From Romanomermis culicivorax (lineage: Eukaryota; Nematoda; Enoplea; Mermithida; Mermithidae): a stretch of 64,000 bases of DNA. The stretch covers positions 1-64,000 of the forward strand of contig CAWUHX010000418.1 in NCBI GenBank assembly GCA_963922205.1, given 5' to 3'. A model generated the notes under the pieces. The model was not told where the DNA came from and did no database searches. It worked only from the letters and a program-made list of their open reading frames with translations. The first letter of the stretch is position 1. Every line of letters starts with the position of its first letter. Both the position numbers and the translations under genes were made by a program. This document shows, one piece after another, positions 10,534 to 22,450 of this stretch.

Positions 10534-11439
10534 GTCCAAATCTCAAAATTTTCCGGCGCTTGGCGCCAGTTATAACTTCAATAATCATCATTATTCATTA
10601 AGTAGCTCAGGTGCGGCTTTTATCATTGTCTACCTTCATTTATCACTTAATCTATGATAGTTTTCATCATCTTAAACGTAGTATCTCATGTTTTAATTGG
10701 TCATCTTCAACATTTGATCATAATATTTAATGAAGATTCGCATTTTTTTCCTTTTGAGAAAGATCAATACGTCAAGTCTCTATGCTTTATGATGCGATTA
10801 TTTCTTTGCTAACGTAAAATCAATTCAAAAGCTTCATGGAAATATCTTTCGGAAATTTATACTCTTCCTACTCATAAATTTTCGACCAAGTTCATGAGAG
10901 TTTACAAATAAATTACAGATTTTAAAATTTTTCAAGTAAAATTTTAGAAATTACGACTCTTGAACACAAAAATGGAATCTAATTCGTGTAATAAATGTTC
11001 GGGAAATTGATTTTCTAGCATCCCAGAATGTCAATATACCCAAAAAAAATTCCGGCGCTACGCGCCGGAAAGATTACCATCTTTTTTGGGCATCATATCA
11101 TTTTTGGGCACTTGTCATCATAGAGGACTTCACTTGGCCGTCGATTTCTCATGTAATTCAAAGTCAATTATGCTCTTGGATAGTTTGTTAGAAAATTTGT
11201 TCCACATTGCTTGTAGATTATAGCGAACATTACAATTTTTTCTTCAATTTTAATGAATTAACTTCTCTAAAAACACCGGAAGGCTTGAAAAAGCTCAAAA
11301 ACAGTGCGATAAAGCGTCTGTGAGCATTTTTAAGCCAAAAATCGAGGATTTTAAGACGAAAAAAAATTTTTTTCACATGTGGAAAAAAATTTGACCCCTT
11401 TCCACATTTGTGGAAAAAAGTTCGCGGAAAAAAACAGTG
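10534..11439 (-). mobile_element. hAT-like family 2, inverted truncated copy
   Basis: An inverted, diverged copy of the 4924-5888 element. It shares the GGCGC/GCGCC hairpin (10550 and 11050 regions) and the AAGCGTCTGTGAGCATTTTTAAG block, and ends at GGAAAAAAACAGTG (11439). The other terminus is missing where it meets a MITE-1 end. Confidence 0.7.
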
Positions 11440-11689
11440 TTGCAGACTGCAGAGCGAGATTTGTCATCAATTCGATTGGTCCAAAAATTTTCTACCTTCA
11501 ATTTGATTGGTCGGAAATTGGGTACTAATCCAGTTTGGTCCATCTAGTACCTTAGCGTCAACCGCTGGCGTCTACAATAAGACAGCTGACGATTCCTGTT
11601 GAACAGAAATACGAACCTACTGTTCATATTTCTATTCGAGCATCCCCAATCCAATTCAACAATCGACAAAGATCAGAGACACTAAGGAA

Positions 11690-12010
11690 GCGGAGCCAGC
11701 GGCATGAGCCGAGGCACCGAGGGTGCCAGCGCAGCGCTGCGCCCTTCGGGCACATCGCATCCCTACGCCCCTAAGCCTAAGATTGTGTAAACAAATTAAT
11801 GCTTTTACTGATGTACAGAGGATAGCTGCTAAATTACTGTAGACGCCAACGGTTGACGCTGCGGCAGGTGGACCAAAGTGGATAATTGCCGGAAATTGTT
11901 GTCTTGCTCTTTCTTAACCGTGAGTTCAAGCCTAAACCTAGACCTAAGCCTAAGCGTAGACCTAAGTCTAAGCCTAAGCCAGAAAATTTGCCAGAACAAC
12001 TGAAAAAATC
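11690..12010. repeat. GCGCTGCGCCC repeat and degenerate CCTAAG island
   Basis: A GC-rich block (GCGCAGCGCTGCGCCC) is followed by CCTAAGCCTAAG. A second cluster at 11930-11985 alternates CCTAAG, CCTAGAC and CGTAGAC. It resembles the 2280-2620 block. Confidence 0.5.
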
Positions 12011-12430
12011 AATAAATTTTTTCGACCAATCAAATTGATAGCAGACCTCGCTGCGCAATACTTTCTGGAAATTCATACTGTTTTTTTGTGCACGAACCAG
12101 TGTTTGTTTTTGCTCAAAACTTTTTGCCCCATTTGAGGAAAGACACCAAAAAATTGTGTCCTTTTTCGTTCTGGCTTATGCATGTATTATGAAAGAAGAA
12201 ATTCGTTAAATGCGAAAAAAGTACTAGAGTAAATACGAATAATACAGAAAAGCTCATGGATGTGACAAAAGCACGTGCGAATTGAGCTATAAAAAATGAC
12301 TTAGTTTAGATCGAAAGCAGGGCATATTGTTCGAACGAGTGATATCATCAGGTGAGGGATTTCAAACATCAATATTTCGCAAGCAAAAGTCATGTTTTAA
12401 AGCATTAGAGTTAAACTTCGATTTATACAA

Positions 12431-12725
12431 TTAAAATAAGTTGGACGCACGATAATTGAACGGACTCAAGGTGAAAAATAAATCGGGTGGAATAACTTTG
12501 AATTTAAAAATTAAGAACATGTACGATAAGTCGATACATGTACTTCTAAATGCGAGGTCATCAAGGCCAGATTTGTCGAGACGCTCCTCATATCTTACAT
12601 CTTTGTAACCAAAAAGTCTTTTTGTAAACCTTCGTTGAACTTTTTGTACAATTTCAGTATCCCCAATGAGACAAGAATTCCAGAGTGGTGAACCATATTC
12701 CAGAATAAGGAGAACATTAGGATTT
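12431..12725 (-). pseudogene. LINE (non-LTR retrotransposon) reverse-transcriptase C-terminal fragment
   Basis: The minus strand has one open frame that includes LEYGSPLWNSCLIGD, then VQKVQRRFTKRLFGY, then YEERLDKSGLDDLAFR, ending at TAA (12431-12433). Position and spacing match the thumb and post-catalytic region of RTE/Jockey/CR1-type reverse transcriptases. There the pattern LEY-x-S-x-xW, QRRFT-R and YEERL-x-x-L is typical. No catalytic core or endonuclease domain is seen nearby, so this is a 5'-truncated dead insertion. Confidence 0.8.
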
Positions 12726-13797
12726 AAATGCCCTGATTTTTAATTTATTTAAGTTGAAGTAAAAACATTTTAAAATCAAATTTGCCACGCTAGATTTTTT
12801 TTAACCACATCCAGTGGGAGGTTATGAATAAATGTTTGATCTTGTATGGGTTTTTTGACGAAGTTGAGTAAAACCAAGATTTTTCTCGGTTATCTCCCAG
12901 TATTTTTTGAGCCAAAACATGGTTTTCGGCACAAAAAAGTTGGAATGACACAAAAAATTTTTAACGTTTGTGCCAATTATAGCATAAAATTTCTGGCTAG
13001 TCAAACACTAATTTTCCTTGAGGTCCAGGCGTTTTAGGTGATGACTTCGCAAAGAATTTTCGGCACTTCGCGCCAAGTCAATGAATACATATATGATATT
13101 ACCTATAATTGTATATTTGACCCAAACGCGAACGAGTTCTCTTCAAAAAGTGCATTAGTATCGTCACAGCGAATTTTATAAGCTGTCAGTGATGAATGAA
13201 AAGAATTCTGAATATTCTCTGTTCATTCAGTCGGATTCGGATTTAAATTTGAAATTCTTACTTTTTGTGTTCGATTGATTCAGATATGAATGATGGTCGA
13301 ACATTAAAAATTTTATGATTTATTGTATATGTTATCAAGTGAGGATTTAAGGGGCGGCCGCCCCCTCCCGAAACTTTTGAAATACGATTTTTTTCTGTAG
13401 GCAAATTTGAAAAATTTTTGGAAATTTTTTGAATTTTTTTTGGAAAAATACTCAATTTTGAGCACCTCCTCCTCTGAAAAAAACATGAAACTGCCTGGAA
13501 GTTTTTTCCGCAGAGACGATATATATCTGCTCAAACTATTTCTATTTTCTTCTTGGGTTTTTAACGTAGTTCAGCCGAGATTTTCTTTTTTTGAGCTTCA
13601 ATCTACTCAAATAGCTAGGAACGTTATGTTTTCTATTTAATATTATGATATTATACAAATGAAAGCACCATAGGAATCATTTATATTTCATATACATATT
13701 TATCAAATACATACGTTTGCGAAGTTGATTATTTTCTGTGTCTACTTGGCATGTTAAAAATTATTCAAAGACTCAGTAGAATTTATCAACACATGTT
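12726..13797. other. Gene-free stretch
   Basis: AT-rich sequence with a partial GGCACTTCGCGCC hairpin (13056-13072) related to family 2. No exon chain was recognised on either strand. Confidence 0.45.
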
Positions 13798-13977
13798 TTA
13801 AGGCGGATTCATACTTCATCCGGGATCCGGCATCTGAAAAAAGTATTTTTAGATTTTTCATCCGGATGACGTCATTTTTTCCTTTTCCCACGCTGCTGTC
13901 TCATTTTTTTGCCGGAAGACTGGAATTTTTCCGGATTGGAAGAGTAGAAACAGTTTGTACTTTTCCGGATGCCGGAG

Positions 13978-15840
13978 TAGGGCTGTTTCGAGTACTCGAA
14001 CTCGATTAAAACTCGACAATTTTGGCAACTCGAACTCGAAAACTTCGAAATTTAAAACTCGAACTCGATTTTTTCCAACCATTATTTCGAGTTTTTTTCG
14101 AGTTTAAACTTTAAAATATAATAGAATTAAGAAATCCTGCTTAGTGTTTAAGATAAAGATATGTCATAAGCAGGGTTTTTTTTTGACCTACGAGTCACAA
14201 GCCAAGTGGCTTGTTGACCTAAAATTCTACAAGCCATTCCAAATTTTTACAAGCCAATTTTATAATATCAGTATATGTGAATCAATTCCAATGCTAGGTT
14301 ATTTTTTAAAGAAATGTATTGAGCATAATGGCAATCGATCAAAAAAGAGATGTCATTCAACATTTATTCAATGACATTTTAGAGCCGTTAATTCATTAAA
14401 ATTCTGGAAACATTTGAAATTTTTGAGTTTGATCGAAGTCGAATCTACAAGCATTGTGGAACAAATTTTCCAGCAAACTATCCAAGAACATAATAACTTT
14501 GAATTACACGAGAAATCGGCGGTTAAATCCTCTATGATGACAAGTGAGAGCTCAGAAAAGCTATTAATCTTTCCTGCCTGAAACGCCGGAAAATTTTTTT
14601 TGGGTATTGACATTCTGCGATGCTGGAAAATCAATTTTCCAAACACTTATTTGAAGAATTAGATTCAAATTTTCTGTTCAAAAGTCGTAATTTCTAGAAT
14701 TTTATGTTTGAAAAATTTTAAAACCATTAATTTATTCTCACACTCTCATGAACTTGGCCGAAAAGATATGAGTAAGAAGAGTAGAAATTTCCGAAAACTA
14801 CTTCCACGAAGCTTTTGAATTGATTATTCATTAAGAAAGGAATAATCGCTTCAAAAAGTTTACAGACTTGACGTATTGATCTTTCTCAAAAAGTGTATCA
14901 AGGGAAAAATGTGAATCTTCATTAAATATCAAGATGAAATATTGAAGATTACCAATTAAAACATGAGATAACACGTTTAGGATGATTAAAACTATTAAAG
15001 ATTAAATGATAAGTGAAGGTAGACATGTTAGAAGCGGCGCCTGAGCTAGGAAATAAATTATAATGCTCATTAAAGTTATAACCGGCGCGAAGCGCCGGAA
15101 AATTTTGAGATTATGACCTTCTAAAATGCACCAAAATGCATCTTTTCTGTATCCGATATGATCAAACACATGACTCAAAAAATTCTGACAAGCCATTTTG
15201 GCTTGTTGGACAAAAATTCTACAAGCCATTTTGTCAGTCCAACAAGCCATGGCTTGTAAAATGCTAAAAAAAAAAACTATGGTCATAAGTAACATAATTT
15301 CCCAAACATTTTATTCATCTAACAAACCACATTTTTCATTATCAATGAATCAATACTTGAATTTTGTTTCAATCAAATTCAACTTGCAAAACAATAGACG
15401 TTCTGCTTGATTGCCTTTTAAACAATTCCTTCAAAGCCATCCCAAATAATAATTTTTCTAGGCATTTTATTAATGATGTCAAGTCAAGTATTGCTTGAAT
15501 AGATAAAACGTATAATTGGTGTGGTAATACGAAATAATGTATTTGATTAAAAAATAGGATCTGCTTCAACCTGGAAGTATGACACAAATAGTGACTGCAT
15601 AAAATTCTATACCTAGTAACTATGACATATGCTAAATAGTTCTATGTAGTTCAGTTGTACCAGACCAGGTGCATAATAATATTGACTGGCATTTATGTAA
15701 CAAAATGGACGCTTATATACAATAGTGGATTACTCGAACTCGAACTCGACTCGGAAAAATTTTTAAACTCGAACTCGGAAAAGCAAAAGGAGCAAACTCG
15801 AACTCGAAATTACTAAAATTCTCTGATCGAAACAGCCCTA
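13978..15840. mobile_element. Nested element with TAGGGCTGTTTCGA inverted ends
   Basis: TAGGGCTGTTTCGA at 13978 and TCGAAACAGCCCTA at 15827-15840 are exact inverted copies. Inside each end is a short AACTCGAACTCG array. Further in lie ACAAGCCA/TGGCTTGT palindromic stretches (14190-14265, 15180-15260) and a family-2 fragment. The flanks share CCGGA but no exact duplication is visible. Confidence 0.65.
14371..15160 (+). mobile_element. hAT-like family 2 fragment inside the nest
   Basis: Colinear with the interior of 4924-5888, from the GCCGTTAATTCATTAAAATT block to TTTTCTGTATCCGAT. It includes the hairpin GGCGCGAAGCGCC (about 15084). The CACTG termini are absent. Confidence 0.65.
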
Positions 15841-16422
15841 CCGGAAAGCATATTTTGTATGTAATTTCAATTGAAGCGCGTGTTTGATTGGTTTTTGCAT
15901 ATCCAATGTATGCGAGAGATATCAATTTTTTTAGTTGAGGCAAAATTTTGTGTTTTTAATCATGGCGTTCGTTTAATTTTTGATTTCTGAGTATTTTGTA
16001 TGTTTTTTTCGTTCTTGAAAGCATATATGTGTGCAGGGTAGTCATATAAAGATTTTTTTCTAGGCGTGATTATAGTTTAATCATATATTATTATATGGCT
16101 ATGGAAGACTTTGACAATATTGGAACTTTGACAATGGAACACTTTGACAAATTTCTCTTCAATAAATAGTACAAAATTGCTAGATCAAGCATGTTTTCTT
16201 CGTCTGACATCGTAATAATTACGAGTAGACCTGGAAAATAATATATATATTTTCCATACGCAATTTCTCCCGATACAAATGTCATCCGGCATTTCCGACG
16301 CCGGAAGAAGTATGAATTGCCATCCAACCCGGCAACTTGCTGGAAGCCAAATTGCCAGATGCCGGAAGCTAAAAATAACTTGCCGGACGCCGGATGTCGG
16401 ATGAAGTATGAATCCGCCTTTA

Positions 16423-16608
16423 CATACCTGTAAGACCTCCGACCAGTTGGGGGGGGGTAGAAAAAAAGTCGAAATTTTTCCCAAAAAAGGCCAAAAAACA
16501 TACACTTTTTTGAAAATTTTTTTAATTTTTTCCAAACTGGGGGGGAAATGATTTTGGGTACTGGGTTGGCCAAGTTGGGGGGGGGTCCCCCCCCCAAGTA
16601 CAGGTATG
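16423..16608 (+). mobile_element. Complete MITE-1 with 8-bp target duplication
   Basis: 186 bp with CATACCTGTA/TACAGGTATG ends and the exact duplication CGCCTTTA at 16415-16422 and 16609-16616. The target includes the last bases of the older Harbinger-like element, so this insertion is younger than that one. Confidence 0.9.
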
Positions 16609-16665
16609 CGCCTTTACTCTTTTCTAAGCCGGTTATTTATTGATTTGTTTTGCTTCTATAGGTAA

Positions 16666-19600
16666 ATGGCTACAATAGCAAGGTGGGTTCAATATTCTCC
16701 AGCGAAATTCGTTCTTCGCGATGCTCTAATTTGCAATTCGTCCTTGCTCTGCCGAAAGTTCGATTCTTGTGATCGAAACTTTTGTAGCAAAAGTTTACAA
16801 TTTAGAGGGTTCGACGAGCACCACAAATATGAACATTATGCGCCTTACCTACTGGCCAAAAAATTGGGTGAGGTGGAATCGCCAGAGAAATTTGTTTCTC
16901 CTCCGGATGAACGAGATACGTATCCAAACGACGATCTACTCAGAATACCACTAGGTTGCAAATATTTCAATAATGCTCAATTTCCGAACGAACGATCTTT
17001 ACTTAATTGGATTGAAGCGATAGATTTCGGGCTAAAGCAAAGATACATCACGTCATACGGTTTATCGCTAGCGATATTTTCATTTGCGCAATTAGTGGAC
17101 GCTGCTCGGTACGGTGGTCCGATCAGACACCTGCCCTTTGTAGGCCCTGATCGACTTACAACTTGGTTTCAATATGCTTTAGCGGAAAATGATGATCCAT
17201 TGTTGTATAATAAGTAAGTTAAAATCAAACGAAGGAAAATTGAGGGCGAGTGGACCCATCCAAAAAAATTTGTTGCCCGGCTGAAATTTTAAACATCAGA
17301 CTATCTCATAAGGAGCGGTATGAGGGGGCATTACACCTGCCTAAAGTCCTAAAAATTTATCACTAGTTGCTTAATTTTGAGACAAAATGACGTGTTTAGT
17401 GGACATTTAGCTACACTACTCCCGCAAATTTTCAAATTTACCCCTACCTGAAATTCTGACCTTGGTGACCTCTGGTAAACATTCGTCTTGGAATTGGTTA
17501 AATCAGACATGCACGGCTGGAATCTTTCCGGGAATGCCCTCACACTTTTCATCGACCGGGTTGGGGGATGAGTGAGCAAAAAAACAGAAAAAAATTCCTC
17601 GAGCATGTTTATCACTTCTAATTTGCATAAAAATAAGAAAAAAAATGTTCTTCCGAAAAGTTCAGGGAGGGGTGTTTGGCGATTTTTTCGAGCCAGGCAG
17701 GGGTTTCCACGGTCTCAGGTTGGAGAATTTATTCTCCCTACCCCCTATGTGCATGCATGGCAGACATGCACGACGAGAATTTTCCCGCATGGTTCCTTGG
17801 GAAAGAATGAAGAAGTATGGAGTGGATTTGATTCATCCTCCTTACCAGCACAACGCATCAGGAAAATCGATTTCGATACTCTAGAATCCTGGAAAATAAA
17901 TCTTTTCAACACTTATTCCATATTTCAAGACTTCATTTTTCAACCCAAAATCATGTCTAAACACGAGCAACGAGCTGATTTTTTCAATCAGCTAATCATC
18001 TAGAAAAGAAAGTTGACGTCATCGATTTTTTCAACAATGTCAAGAATATCGAAAATTATTTCCCGATCTTCAGTAATGTGGCGTTTGTTACAACCCTACC
18101 TGCTGCATCGGTCATTCAAAAATGAAAGTCATGATCATTCTTAATGCATATGCACGCATTTTACGCCCTTGAGACTGCTACGCACTACACCATCTTATAA
18201 TCGTTCCAGCACGATCCCCTTATATTTAGCAGCCGTTTCTCTCTTAGTGCTCCATTACATGTAAGTATGGACTGGAACTCGTAAAATTATTCTTTAAAAG
18301 TGTTGTTTCTTTGAATAATTTTCACTCATATGAAATATATTTTTGTGCTCGTAGATCGGTTGGTCGTTGCATACGTGCAGTGGGTATTCTCGCAAAACAT
18401 ACTACGTTCAGAAAATGGAACCTTGACTCTTTGTACGGTTATCTAAATTATTCGTTATCCATTTACATACCGGACCGACTGAAATACTTGAAAAGTTTGA
18501 ACGAGGACGCGAAGTTTCGCGAATTTCCGCTCGACGTTTTGAAGCAAATTATCAACATTGAAGTCGACCTCGATCAGCCTTGTTCATTAGAACCAGAAAC
18601 GATAGACGAAGTTGTAAATTTTGCAGTTCAATGTTTTCGTTACTATGCCCGGTTGATGGAGGAATCTAGAAGTATATCGGTAAGGAAAAAAATTGGAAAG
18701 TTCTGTTTCTCTCGTTTGATTCAATTCTTCAGCATGTAACATTTTAGATTAATGAAAAATCAGCAGTTTCAGTGGTGAAGAACAGAATTGCCCTGTTATT
18801 ATGCCATTGGGGCATCAACGATTTGCGGTTTTGGTATGATTGGCTTGAATTTACAGTGAATGGAAAGCTTAAAATTGATGTACGTATTTCCCTATTTTTC
18901 GTTCTTGACTTTCTTTATTGGATTTTTCTGTTGTTAACGAGTTTCAAATCTGTGAGCTCAGAAATCTATTGATCCTTGTTCAGCATTCGACTTTGATACA
19001 GTTTTTGAAAGCATTCTGGTTAGTGACTTGCATGAACCCGAGAAAGGTGGCCCGGCTCGGCCAAGGGTCCGGCCCGTAACCGACTCGGCCCATGAACGGC
19101 TCAAAAAGAAAAGCCCGACCCAGCCCGTAAAAGCCGTCTTCCAAATAGTTAATACTGTAGGTTCAAAAATCCAAAAAATGAAAAAACACATCATAGAATC
19201 CGATCATACTTTTTGAATGCCTGAGCTTTCAAATAAAGATAAATTTCTTTATCTTTATTTGATTCCTCTCCCACCTCACCAATTTCGAATTTTTCGGCAG
19301 ACAGTGTATGAATATTTCTGCAATTCAGTAGTAAAAGTGACGGTTTCTCCCACAGTTGTGTTTTTTTAACGTTTTAGCTCTGAACAGCAGTTCCACTAAG
19401 ATCCTGAACAAGCTGATAAGTCTCCTCATGCTCTAGAACAGCATTGATAATTTTTTATATTTTTGCTTTAATAGCAATGCTGCCTTATGGTAGTTGGTAA
19501 TTTTTAATGCAGAAAAATTAAATTTTTTCAGAGAATAGCAGGAAAAAATTGTAGGAGTTGCACTCATACCTGTGTTTGGGGAGGTTGGGGGATCCCCAGC

Positions 19601-21986
19601 AACCAGCATGGTCAACCCTATACCCATCCCCCCAAACTCGGAAAAATTATTTAAAATTGTGGAAAAAGTATCGTTTTTGGCTTTTTTCGGAAAATTTTCG
19701 ACTTTCGTGCGAATTTTTCAACGTCCCCCCCCCCCCCCAAAAAAAATTTCGGGTTTACCCTTTATGTTTTGTTGCACCACACCTAAAAACAAGGTAACTT
19801 ACCATTGGCACGTGAAAAATATACAGCTGGAAAATGGATACAAGCGAAAACAGAGTCATTAATTTGAGGTATTCAGTTGAACATTAGAATTTGCTGCGTC
19901 TAAAACAGGCATTAAATTGAATAGTATAATAAATTTCAAATGTGCGAAACACCAACGATGGTGTATAAATATTTTCAGGCGTAGCTTGGAAGTCTGCCAA
20001 ATCTACAGACCCAGTCTTGTCTTGAATAAAAAAGCTACAAATTTGGGATAAAATTGAACTGAAATTAAAAATTCAGATTCAGAGCATCTGTTTACCGTGA
20101 AAGATAAGCGGGAGCTGGTGGATCGGCGGAGAGGAGGGCGTGGGACCAGGTCGGACCTCGGCTGGGTACGGGGGTCGGTAAGCAGGGATGGCGGAGGTGG
20201 ACAACGCAGTAAACAATAATTAATACCACCAAGAATAGCCGGGTGGTAGACAGACACGTTTTTCCCTATTTTATTTCTAACTAAAAACTAAAAAACAAAA
20301 ACATCAATCAATTGCCTTTATGGCCACAAAAACACTACGAAAAGGTTTATGCAAATATGTACAAGTGACGATTTGTATACAAGAACATTTTATTTACGAA
20401 TGTGTTTTCTATTGGTTTTGTTTACTGTAAATAAGATTGAAAGATAATGATAATATCCGTTTAGCTCAGTGTGGTATACTACACCTGTCTTATCATGGAT
20501 GTAATGCGGGTCAGATGATTTGATTCAGTAATTTAACATAACAGTGAATATCATAAATGTAATTGGAGGGGGAAGTGCCATAATAACCTCCTCCCCCGGA
20601 ATCGTCGGCCATACAGTTAGCCGTTGGCGACTCCAACGCCCAGTATTTTCCAATCCTACGGCTAGCCATATGGTATTCATAAGGACACCCATACTTTTGA
20701 TCGGAAAAATACCGAAAAATGTCAATATTTTGATGAGAAAGCCAATTTTTGAATCAAAAATGGTCAAAAACGTGAATTGTCGGTGCGTCGTGGCATAAAA
20801 ACATTTCTTAACGTTTTTAGACAAAAATTACAATTTTTCGAACTTTTTCTCTGAATTTTTCCCGAAAAAAAGCTAAATAACTAAGCTAGAGAGGCACAAG
20901 GCTCAAATGTCTGTTCGAAAACTTGTCTTTATCATTCTACAAATCAAAAAAATGTATAGTCATACTTTCATATGTAAATTTTAAAAAAGAAGAGCTAAAC
21001 TTGAAATTTCTCTTTTATAACTTATTCTCATGTTCAAAAGTACAATTATAAAAAATGTGTAAAAATCAAGATTTTGACCTCCTGACATGCATCAAAACTC
21101 TTTTTTCGCCGTACTCCCTGCATTTTTCCTTCCGATGTTTTTTCTTTGAGAAACACGATTTGAGAAAAAGAGTGCATGAACTAATCCAACGAATTGCAAA
21201 AAAGCACCTGAAAATTAGCCGGTATTCTCTGATTTTAGATGTTGGTGAAGCGTTTTCTGACCAGGTAATGTTGTTGACAAAAAATCGATGAAATATTTTT
21301 GTAGTCGTCGAAAGATGCAAAAAAAGTCAAAAATACCCAAAAATGTTTACCTCTTTAAAAAAGAACATTGGTCGAAACCCTATTCTTCCAAAAGAAGAGT
21401 GAAATTTCTTCGCGCTATTGTTTTTATAGATTTCTATGGAGCTATTTTAAGGCATTTTTCGAACTTTTTAGGTGGAAGCGTCGAAGTTTTTCTTGTCAAT
21501 TACCTCCCTAAAGTTGTGAGCAATAAAGACTAGCCGCCTGATCCCTCCGCTTTATCTTGGAGCCCGGTTTCATTAGAAATGCTGAGGAATCACGAGTTCA
21601 TTTTAAAAACACAAAGCTGGAACATTGATTTTTTCCTCTTCTGAATGTCGAAATTTTTAATCCTGTTTTTCGTTGCGGGCAATGTTTCGAAATAAATTTT
21701 TGAATTTCAGGAAAATTCAATTTTGGTATGCAAACAGCTCCTGTTGGTGTTATTGGTGTTATTAAAGGCAAATGTTGATCGAAATTTCTTACGTAATGAC
21801 GTCGAGTTCGCTAAATATTTAGCCGAAAAAATAAAGCCTTGGTTCATTGAAAATTTGCGATCAAAAGGCTTACGATTTATAACTAGAAGTGAATCGATCA
21901 CTTGGAAGAGATTCATCGATGAGAGTTTACAAGCCTCCGAAAGTCCATTCTTTACCCGTGAAGAATTGGAGGAAATAATTTCGCAG
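16666..21986 (+). CDS. Unrecognised multi-exon gene (four firm exons)
   Basis: I do not recognise this protein. Exons 16666-17213, 18355-18679, 18748-18879 and 21711-21986 join in phase with GT-AG introns to give 427 codons. ATG at 16666 follows a possible 5'-UTR acceptor (TTCTATAG at 16661). The N-terminus (MATIARWVQYSPAKFVLRD) is basic and free of acidic residues at first, like a mitochondrial targeting peptide. The body is mixed alpha-helical in composition, with a hydrophobic stretch CKQLLLVLLVLLK in exon 4 (codons about 339-351). The 2.8-kb third intron holds repeats. After exon 4 the frame runs into a dispersed repeat. An alternative end at 35800-35947 is listed separately. Coding status is well supported by phase and composition; function is unknown. 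Confidence 0.8.
17214..18354. repeat. Intron with a dispersed repeat (family seen again at 50085-50330)
   Basis: The block 17500-17770 shares with 50085-50330 an ACATGCACG start, a GGGG-TGGG-GAGCAAAAAAA middle and a TGCATG end. The element is about 250 bp with short inverted CATGCA ends. Confidence 0.5.
19565..19770 (-). mobile_element. Diverged MITE-1, reverse orientation
   Basis: It begins CATACCTGTGTTTGGGG and follows the reverse complement of the MITE-1 core, including GGGGATCCCC and the TTTTCGGAAAATTTTCGAC stretch. The distal terminus is not recognisable. Confidence 0.55.
20458..20525 (+). other. tRNA-like sequence (possible SINE or pseudo-tRNA)
   Basis: The A-box is good (TTTAGCTCAGTGTGG). 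The B-box region (GATTTGATTC) is degraded and no closing acceptor stem was found by eye. Confidence 0.4.
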
Positions 21987-22240
21987 GTTGGCATGCTTGT
22001 TGAGTCTTACTCAAAATCTTGTGAGCATGCTTATGCTTGCAAGTGTTGTACTTTTGTCTCGCCTAACTTATTACAGTACTCATAATTTTAAAGCAAGCAT
22101 GACCAAGATCACATGATATGAAAGCAAGATACTTAGATCCTATGATATGAATGTAAAGCAACTAACATCGTATAATATGTACTTAAGCATGACTAAGATC
22201 TTATGATACAAGTGTAGGCATGAGCAAGATTTTGCAAAGT
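21985..22240 (+). repeat. Dispersed repeat abutting exon 4 of the unrecognised gene
   Basis: The second copy of the AGGTTGGCATGCTT family (first at 3604). Its left end coincides with the exon boundary: the apparent splice donor CAG/GTTGGC is made of the repeat's own first bases. Confidence 0.6.
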
Positions 22241-22450
22241 GCAAGTAAGCGCTAGATACAAGATTCATGTAAGGATTGAAAAGATGTTGCAAGAATTGAG
22301 GAAGAAAAACGTGTCACCTTGAGAGATAAATATATGTAATATCTTGTGCAGCAGTATGGTGTCTTAATCTTGCTTGCAAAATCGCCATTAAAGCTACTTC
22401 CCTGAAATTTTATTGTAAAACAATTATTCGAACTTGCAAAAACAAAAATT

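Larger units (their letters stand above)
13801..16419. mobile_element. Harbinger-like element (TTA target) carrying nested insertions
   Basis: Its ends are inverted copies: AGGCGGATTCATACTTCATCC at the left and its reverse complement at the right, flanked by TTA at 13798-13800 and 16420-16422. A 3-bp TTA/TWA duplication is typical of PIF/Harbinger elements. The sub-terminal regions are rich in CCGGAT/GCCGG motifs. No transposase is evident. A second inverted-repeat element lies inside (13978-15840), and a MITE-1 inserted at its right edge. Confidence 0.7.
18880..21710. other. Long intron with assorted repeats
   Basis: It contains a GC-rich CGGCCCGTAA-type patch (19025-19130), a diverged inverted MITE-1 (19565-19770) and a GC-rich proline-coding patch (20080-20220). 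It also has a tRNA-like block (20458-20525), an ATGGCTAGCCAT-family repeat (20570-20820) and a family-2 fragment (21060-21175). Confidence 0.5.

Noticed and set aside
22270-22320. Plus-strand short frame RIEKMLQELRKKNVSP followed by stop
   Set aside because: No acceptor in the right phase joins it to exon 4 of the plus-strand gene, and it lies next to a repeat.
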